From contig SVEK01000023.1 of assembly GCA_015057405.1 (NCBI GenBank), positions 1-47,672 of the forward strand: a stretch of 47,672 bases of DNA, given 5' to 3'. This stretch comes from Lachnospiraceae bacterium. Its GTDB lineage: Bacteria; Bacillota; Clostridia; Lachnospirales; Lachnospiraceae. The translations under genes and the position numbers were made by a program. Below the pieces are notes generated by a model. The model saw only the letters and a list, made by a program, of their open reading frames with translations. It was not told where the DNA came from and did not search any database. Positions 42,613 to 47,672 of this stretch are shown here, piece by piece; the first letter of the stretch is position 1; every line of letters starts with the position of its first letter.

Positions 42613-43831
42613 TGACTTGCCCCCAATCTATAATTGTTTGGAGGTATGGATCAGCACCATATCTACCTTCAAGATATCTTTTATCATATTTTTCATCGTT
42701 TCTGACTGAACCGCCTTTGGCATCCTTAAACTCCACCAATGAATATAACTGAGAATTTTGCGCCTTTCCCTTCGCAACAAACCAGATTTCATCCCTACGG
42801 AATACATCGTTGTTCATTGTAGACAAATCATGTGATGTAAATATCAACTGAGCTTTGTGACTATTGATTTTCATATTATTAAACATCATTATGATATAAC
42901 GCAACAACACCGGATGAATTTTCGCATCTAACTCATCAATCACAAGGGTTGTTCCTGTAATCAAACTTTCTGCAATAAAAGGAAGCAGACCAAATAGTTT
43001 CTTTGTTCCGCTGGACTCATCTGATAAATTGAGTTCTGTCTCCACATCATCCACACGATGCTTTGTGAATACTTCAATCATATCATTCTCTTTTTCTTCT
43101 ACTCTAAAATCAACGATATCCAAATCCATTTCCTGAATCATATCAAGCATCAGATATTTAACGTCCTCAGATGTAGAAATAGCCATTCTAAGCTCTTGCA
43201 TCGGATTACTATAATTTAAGAAATCAATACCAAATTCAAACCAATTCAATACATCCTTAACTACTGCATTTTCTTTATAAGCGATACCTAAGTAAGAAAG
43301 TAGTGCAAGTGTTTTGGATAAATCATCACTTACCTTTAACTTAGCAAATGCTCCCTTCAAATCAACACCACTCTCATCTCTTATAAACAACGCAGAACGT
43401 CTTCCTGTTTCAAGTTTAACCCTATCTAAACTTTCATAAATAACAACATCACGTTTCACATGCAAAATATATCTGTACTCTGCTAAGTTTGTACGGAAGA
43501 ATAATTCAAATTCCGTTGGGCTCTCTCTGTACTCCTCTAAAAAAGCAAATGGCTCAACAATTATCTTTTTCTGCAAAAACGCATGACCTTCAGTATCCGC
43601 CGTCGCATAAATTGGACGTAAAATTTTAGCCACTAATGTATTAATTGCTTCTAATACATTAGACTTGCCACCACCATTTGGACCATAAATTGCAGATACC
43701 GGCAAATACAATTCACCATCCATATCTTTGATTATTCTATCTTTATGTTCTGAAACTGCAGCTGCCTGCATATCAAAAGTTACTTCATTTCTTATACTTT
43801 TGTAATTTTTAACAGTAAATTGACATAGCAT
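42605..43831 (-). CDS. AAA/ABC-like ATPase of the RloAB/AbiL type
   Basis: 408 residues from the ATG with GGAGG 8 bases upstream. Walker A is GPNGGGKS (50-57). The ABC-like signature region is LNLSDESSGTKKL. Walker B is TTLVIDELDAKIHP. A His-switch-like region is QLIFTSHDLSTMNN. The insert between Walker A and the signature is long and helical, as in OLD/AAA_15 ATPases. It likely senses infection or DNA ends and activates RloB. Both genes share one promoter. Confidence 0.9.
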   Translation of the reverse strand: MLCQFTVKNYKSIRNEVTFDMQAAAVSEHKDRIIKDMDGELYLPVSAIYGPNGGGKSNVLEAINTLVAKILRPIYATADTEGHAFLQKKIIVEPFAFLEEYRESPTEFELFFRTNLAEYRYILHVKRDVVIYESLDRVKLETGRRSALFIRDESGVDLKGAFAKLKVSDDLSKTLALLSYLGIAYKENAVVKDVLNWFEFGIDFLNYSNPMQELRMAISTSEDVKYLMLDMIQEMDLDIVDFRVEEKENDMIEVFTKHRVDDVETELNLSDESSGTKKLFGLLPFIAESLITGTTLVIDELDAKIHPVLLRYIIMMFNNMKINSHKAQLIFTSHDLSTMNNDVFRRDEIWFVAKGKAQNSQLYSLVEFKDAKGGSVRNDEKYDKRYLEGRYGADPYLQTIIDWGQVNA

Positions 43832-43855
43832 ATCTTTTACCTCCATTCTATCTTT

Positions 43856-43883
43856 ATTATACCTCACTTTTCGTGTTTTGCAA
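43856..43883 (-). promoter_or_regulatory. Promoter of the ATPase-rloB operon
   Basis: Minus strand TTGCAA (43878-43883), 16 bases, perfect TATAAT (43856-43861), 24 bases before the ATPase start. Confidence 0.7.
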
Positions 43884-44000
43884 CGCGTATTTGAGATTTT
43901 TTCTCATATTTTGCCTTGTAGTTGTCATTTCGAAAAATCCCGATACCGCAATGTAAATATCATGATTCCGTTTTTTAACCTCATCAATATTCACGAACTT

Positions 44001-44043
44001 AAATAGGAACTCAAATTCATCTAAATTTTTTTAGTTCCTATTT
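44001..44043. terminator. 11-bp perfect hairpin
   Basis: Arms AAATAGGAACT (44001-44011) and AGTTCCTATTT (44033-44043), 21-base T-rich loop. AT-rich stem; may be a secondary terminator. Confidence 0.4.
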
Positions 44044-44060
44044 AACATTTTCAATCACAG

Positions 44061-44091
44061 AAAAAGCAAGACATCTCTACCTTGCTTTTTT
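44061..44091 (-). terminator. Terminator downstream of the NERD gene
   Basis: Arms AAAAAGCAAG (44061-44070) and CTTGCTTTTT (44081-44090), loop of 10 bases, flanked by A- and T-runs, so it can act on both strands. Confidence 0.7.
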
Positions 44092-44264
44092 GTCTTTCCA
44101 CAATTACTCATCCTTTACGTGCTTTCGAATTAATTTGTTAATTGTCTGAGTTATTTTTCTAGAGAGTATTTCTTAAACTTTCTTTCATTACTTATTACAT
44201 GAACCTTTCTCGACCTTCCAAATTAATTACGTTAATTCTTACATGAATTTGCTAAAAAGTTACA

Positions 44265-45284
44265 TCACTTCTGTCTTTCCAGTTCACGAATATATCTACA
44301 TTTTGGGAAATTCGAGCAACCATAAAACGGCTTTCCCACATTTTCTCCTTTCGTAGCTGTTCTCAAAACTAGCGAACCTCCACATTTAGGGCACATTAAC
44401 TCATCTTCTTGCTCCAGCTCCATTACATTCTGTCCACATTTCTCGCTCTCTTCGGTTCCAGAAGCAGCTTTTTCTGTGAGAGAATTACAAGAAGTATCAT
44501 CTGTTTTAGTATTTGCTGCATTCTTAATATTAGCAATATGATTCTCTTTAACAGAAGTATCTACTTGTGAACATGGATATAATTTTTCATACAACTCATT
44601 GATATCTGACTGGGTTAAACAATCTGTCGTCTTGTTTTCTATCGTTTTTATTGCTTGCGACACATCTTCGCAATGAACAATTTGTTGGTCACTCTTGATA
44701 TCGATTCCTTTAAACGTGCATCTATTAGAAAAGACTATAACAGAATGCATCGGTACATCTGTGCCTAAAAATGTTTTTAGACACTTGATATGCAAACGAT
44801 TCTGCATAATAGGATTTAAAAATGTTTCCTTCGAACTTTTTCTTCCCTTTCCCATTGGAAGTGTCTGATACCAATTCTTTTGATTTTCCCTTCCAAATAT
44901 CCAACCACTATAATTCTTGCTTTCAAACACAAAAATACCCTTTGTCGTAAGCATGAGAACATCTATTTCTGTTGTCTGCCCATCTTCCTTTGGAACATAT
45001 ACATTAAATAAGAACTTTGAGCCTGCTTGTTCATATTTTTTTAAATACAAATATGTATGATATTCTCCCAACTTACCTTTGTCACGTTGTAATTTGAAAT
45101 ATGAACACTTGGTTTGTGCATAATAAGTCGTTTTCTTATATTTTGAAATTATGTACGCATATACAATTACTACTGTACACACAAGCAGAAGAACTGCTGG
45201 TGTTTGTAGAAGTGTTACTATCGTAGTGAAAACCGACGTAACCATTGTATATATCATATTAATAATTATCTCTTTCAATTCCAT
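44265..45284 (-). CDS. NERD-domain membrane protein with C-terminal topoisomerase-type zinc finger
   Basis: 339 residues from the second ATG, which has AAGGAG 8 bases upstream; the first ATG is only 2 bases from it. One membrane helix (about 27-47; LLLVCTVVIVYAYII). A NERD (nuclease-related) domain follows: GKLGEYHTYLYLKKY, then TTEIDVLMLTTKGIFVFESK, holding the D...E-x-K-like residues of the restriction-endonuclease fold. The end is a four-Cys zinc finger CPKCGGSLVLR...CSNFPKC like those of topoisomerase I. NERD proteins are thought to be nucleases or DNA-processing enzymes. The palindrome at its promoter suggests repression. Confidence 0.88.
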   Translation of the reverse strand: MELKEIIINMIYTMVTSVFTTIVTLLQTPAVLLLVCTVVIVYAYIISKYKKTTYYAQTKCSYFKLQRDKGKLGEYHTYLYLKKYEQAGSKFLFNVYVPKEDGQTTEIDVLMLTTKGIFVFESKNYSGWIFGRENQKNWYQTLPMGKGRKSSKETFLNPIMQNRLHIKCLKTFLGTDVPMHSVIVFSNRCTFKGIDIKSDQQIVHCEDVSQAIKTIENKTTDCLTQSDINELYEKLYPCSQVDTSVKENHIANIKNAANTKTDDTSCNSLTEKAASGTEESEKCGQNVMELEQEDELMCPKCGGSLVLRTATKGENVGKPFYGCSNFPKCRYIRELERQK

Positions 45285-45321
45285 TTCCATATCTCCTTGG
45301 TCGATAGTATTTTATTTTTAT

Positions 45322-45350
45322 ATTTTACCGCTTTATTACAGAAAAGTAAA
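45322..45350 (-). promoter_or_regulatory. Promoter of the NERD gene
   Basis: Minus strand TTTACT (45345-45350), 17 bases, TAAAAT (45322-45327). Confidence 0.6.
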
Positions 45351-45360
45351 TTTTTCTGTA
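45337..45360. promoter_or_regulatory. Perfect palindromic operator candidate
   Basis: TACAGAAAA, six central bases, TTTTCTGTA: 9-base perfect arms overlapping the -35 of the NERD promoter. The placement suits a dimeric repressor; which one is unknown. Confidence 0.5.
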
Positions 45361-45549
45361 TACTCTAATATTTGCTCCTAAGTTATGATTCAATAGTATC
45401 AACCTCCGTTCATTTGTCGGTACCGTACTTTCATTATACTTTGAAAGCTCCATAAAAAACAAGCAATGTATATTTGGAGAAAAATCAAGCAACACTTGTT
45501 TTCTACAAAGTTTTTCCCAATTAAGAGCACTTCGTCCCACTCTCCTTAA

Positions 45550-45578
45550 TTGACAGGTTCTACCAGATTTGTTAAAAT
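45550..45578 (+). promoter_or_regulatory. Promoter of the TPR gene
   Basis: Perfect TTGACA (45550-45555), 17 bases, TAAAAT (45573-45578). Start codon 39 bases downstream. Confidence 0.85.
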
Positions 45579-45616
45579 TTACCCGGACCGAAACAAAGAC
45601 AAAGGGGCAACAAACT

Positions 45617-46450
45617 ATGAAAAATAAAGTTTTACTCATACTCAATATTCTTGTTATACTATTTTGCGGAACTATGCTTGTCTTACACTTTACGGGCATT
45701 GTGGAAATGAAAACGAAAGGATTTATGAAATTCGGCATTATGCTGGTATCCTACGTACTGGGCGTGTCCAATTACTTTATCAAATCAAGAGCAAATCTGC
45801 CAAAACCCCGACAATATGCTGAAATATATAAAGATCTTCTACAAGATGCTTTTTCAAATGACAAAGGAGGTTACCGTAAACTCATACGAGGCATTGACTT
45901 CTACCAGAATGACCAGCTTAATAAGGCTATCAAACATCTGACAAAGTTAGAAAAGCGTTGTATAACCTCTCACGATACTTCCGCCGTACTATTTTTTATC
46001 GCGAAATGCTATCAGGAAAAAGGAGAATACAGTAAGGCTATCGCAACCTATGAACGTCTGTTGAAAATCAATGGCTCCTGTTCTGCTGCCTGGTCCAATC
46101 TGGGATTTATTAATCTTGAAAATGGGAATTTTTCTGATGCAGAATATGCACTAAACCAAGCATTACTCTATGATCCGAATGATTCATATGCATACTGTAA
46201 TCTTGCCAACATATTATATAAAAACGGCGAATTTGAAAAAGCAAAAAATCTAGGAGTGAAGGCATTCCAATTGAACAACCAATTATCTGAAGCTGCCAGC
46301 ATTACTGCACTGTGTTATGCCTGCCTTGGTGACATAGAACATGCAAAAAAATACTGCCAGATTTATGGTACTGCCAAAGACAACAGAGACTTAATTACCA
46401 TGGTGAAGCAACAATTAAAATCGAGCAAAAAATTATTGGATACTCCATAA
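45617..46450 (+). CDS. Membrane-anchored TPR-repeat protein
   Basis: 277 residues from the ATG with AAAGGGG 9 bases upstream. Two N-terminal membrane helices (about 5-27 and 36-56), then about four to five tetratricopeptide repeats: LFFIAKCYQEKGEYSKAIAT, AWSNLGFINLENGNFSDAEY, AYCNLANILYKNGEFEKAKN. TPRs bind proteins; the partner is unknown. Strong promoter of its own, no operon partner. Confidence 0.88.
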   Translation: MKNKVLLILNILVILFCGTMLVLHFTGIVEMKTKGFMKFGIMLVSYVLGVSNYFIKSRANLPKPRQYAEIYKDLLQDAFSNDKGGYRKLIRGIDFYQNDQLNKAIKHLTKLEKRCITSHDTSAVLFFIAKCYQEKGEYSKAIATYERLLKINGSCSAAWSNLGFINLENGNFSDAEYALNQALLYDPNDSYAYCNLANILYKNGEFEKAKNLGVKAFQLNNQLSEAASITALCYACLGDIEHAKKYCQIYGTAKDNRDLITMVKQQLKSSKKLLDTP

Positions 46451-46736
46451 TGATACTTTCTCGCCTTCCGGTGTGTATTTTTCACACTCCTTTGGATAAC
46501 GCAACATATAATCATGTCGTCTTTCTCCTTTTCATAAATTTAGCTGCTTCACCGGATGCCGGACGAAAAAAAACCACCTACCCGAATGATAAGCGGTCAA
46601 AAACAACTATACTAAAATATTATGTTCCTGAAAACTTATTTTTCTTCGTAACTCAAGTACTTACATGTCTGACAAAATCCAATATCTTGATAAAACTCAA
46701 CTGATATCAATTGATAATTTTAAATTTTGCAAAATA
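46451..46736. other. Gene-poor spacer
   Basis: About 290 bases without a supported gene. A minus-strand frame near 46450-46540 reads LRYPKECEKYTPEGEKVSLW before a stop, which looks protein-like but is short and has no clear start; it may be a decayed 3' or 5' fragment. Confidence 0.4.
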
Positions 46737-46766
46737 ATACACCAAACATTAATATGTCCGGTGCAT
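46737..46766 (-). terminator. Terminator-like hairpin after the hybrid kinase
   Basis: Arms 46737-46749 and 46754-46766 (13 bases, three mismatches that are mostly G-T pairs) followed on the minus strand by a T-rich stretch. Confidence 0.45.
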
Positions 46767-46803
46767 ATTTCACAATCACTTGCAGATTCTGTACATCCTT
46801 CAC

Positions 46804-47672
46804 TTACTGCAAGTACTTTACCAGTATCTCTTCAAGCCTTTCTATCTCTATAGGTTTTGACAGATAATCAGCAAAGCCTTCCTGCAAATACTGCTCCTTC
46901 ATTCCTTCAATAGCATTGGCTGTAAGAACCACTACCTCCGTGGACTGATTTACATTATCCTCATCTTCACGAAGCATATGCAGGGTCTGAATACCGTCCG
47001 GTTCCGGCATCATGTGGTCCATAAGGATTAAATCGTATTTTTTATTCTTTGTCATGTTCAAACACTCAATTCCGCTGGATGCCATATCCAGTTGAACTTG
47101 TGTATGCTTCATAAGTGCACGAATTACTGCCAGATTCATTCGGTTGTCATCAACCACAAGCACCTTTGCATCCGGTGCCACAAATTCCGTTTTGGTTATT
47201 GTAGCCGTCTCCTCCTTGTGGCTTGGAGTACCCATTGCCTTAGAATCTACTATTATCTGCGGAATAGTAACGGTAAAACAGCTTCCCTTTCCATGTTCAC
47301 TTTCTACATCTATAGTTCCATCCATAAGCTCTATTAACTGCTTGGCAATATTAAGACCAAGTCCGCTTCCCTGTATGTAACGGTTTTTGGACATCTCAAA
47401 TCTCTGGAAACTGTCAAATAGATGTCCCATATCTTCTTTACTGATACCAATTCCCGTATCCTTTACAGCTAATACCAGAACGATTTTATTATCTTTGTAT
47501 ATTCCTTTTGCAGAAAATGTAACTTTTCCTTTTTCCGTATACTTTACTGCATTAGATAATATATTATTCAAAACCTGTTTAATACGGATTTCATCACCAT
47601 AAAGTACGGACGGCATTGTTTCATCAATATCAAGTTCTAACTGTAGCTGCTTTTGTTTCGCCCTGATATCTG
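46804..47672 (-). CDS. Hybrid histidine kinase, C-terminal part (gene runs off the window)
   Basis: The frame stays open to the right edge, where it encodes RAKQKQLQLELDIDETMPSV, so the internal Met at 47616 is not the start. Visible parts are the end of a kinase ATPase domain (NNILSNAVKYTEKGK, DTGIGIS, GSGLGLNIAK) and then a receiver domain (VLVVDDNRMNLAVIRAL, phosphoacceptor Asp in YDLILMDHMMPEPDG, Lys in YLSKPIEIERL). Hybrid kinases pass phosphate through an HPt; the free HPt protein at 31138-31488 is a possible partner. The sensor part is outside the window. Confidence 0.92.
   Translation of the reverse strand, partial: DIRAKQKQLQLELDIDETMPSVLYGDEIRIKQVLNNILSNAVKYTEKGKVTFSAKGIYKDNKIVLVLAVKDTGIGISKEDMGHLFDSFQRFEMSKNRYIQGSGLGLNIAKQLIELMDGTIDVESEHGKGSCFTVTIPQIIVDSKAMGTPSHKEETATITKTEFVAPDAKVLVVDDNRMNLAVIRALMKHTQVQLDMASSGIECLNMTKNKKYDLILMDHMMPEPDGIQTLHMLREDEDNVNQSTEVVVLTANAIEGMKEQYLQEGFADYLSKPIEIERLEEILVKYLQ

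Larger units (their letters stand above)
43884..44264. other. Intergenic region with two hairpins
   Basis: No gene seen. Two hairpins lie here (given separately); the rest is AT-rich and shows no ribosome site with a frame. Confidence 0.5.

Noticed and set aside
46804-47616. Complete 270-residue protein starting at the Met at 47616
   Set aside because: The frame continues upstream to the window edge with typical kinase sequence, so the Met is internal.

Overview
The window looks like chromosomal DNA of an anaerobic, spore-forming, low-GC Gram-positive bacterium, most likely a gut Lachnospiraceae/Clostridia member. The support is a SpoIIID gene with a consensus-like sigma-E promoter, a six-gene Rnf (Na+/H+ translocating ferredoxin:NAD+ oxidoreductase) operon, strong GGAGG ribosome sites, classical TTGACA/TATAAT promoters, and a dnaE-pfkA gene pair. 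No rRNA, tRNA, CRISPR array or transposase was recognised. The genus is inferred from gene content only.

Layout. (1) 71-2134: a membrane-tethered ECF-type sigma factor with an extracellular domain. (2) 2360-16803, minus strand, one promoter and one terminator: five tightly spaced genes. In transcription order these are a secreted vWA protein with one C-terminal membrane helix, a large tubulin/FtsZ-like GTPase, an unknown two-helix membrane protein, a 1402-residue membrane protein ending in a zinc ribbon and a DA1-like HExxH peptidase, and a CASTOR/POLLUX-type ion channel. This is the best candidate for an undescribed system. (3) 17373-25517: a chemotaxis receptor, a truncated RyR-domain remnant, pfkA, dnaE and a nicotinate phosphoribosyltransferase. 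(4) 25635-31488: a glycosyltransferase, a CYTH enzyme, two tiny proteins, a Big2 surface protein with a Thr-Asp-Lys tail, and a two-component system with a separate HPt protein.

(5) 31693-36778: spoIIID-rnfCDGEAB. RnfB is only 84 residues and lacks its ferredoxin modules; rnfC overlaps the end of spoIIID. (6) 36681-43831: an island. A peroxide-reduction pair (AhpC plus a domain-permuted AhpF-like reductase) and an MFS exporter plus 7-alpha-hydroxysteroid-dehydrogenase-like SDR pair lie between two direct, partly degraded copies of a spoIIID 5' end plus rloB segment. This is the pattern expected from single-crossover (Campbell-type) integration of a circular molecule. The intact rloB and its AAA-ATPase partner beyond the right copy form an AbiL/RloAB-like putative defence pair. 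(7) 44265-47672: a NERD-domain protein behind a palindromic operator, a TPR membrane protein, and the C-terminal part of a hybrid histidine kinase that runs off the right edge.

How the genes may work together. The five-gene operon puts an extracellular vWA sensor or adhesin, a cytoskeletal GTPase, an intracellular protease and an ion channel under one promoter, next to a self-tethered sigma factor; this suggests an envelope-associated machine. The island suggests a gut life-style under oxidative and bile stress. All family calls come from reading motifs by eye; no database search was run.
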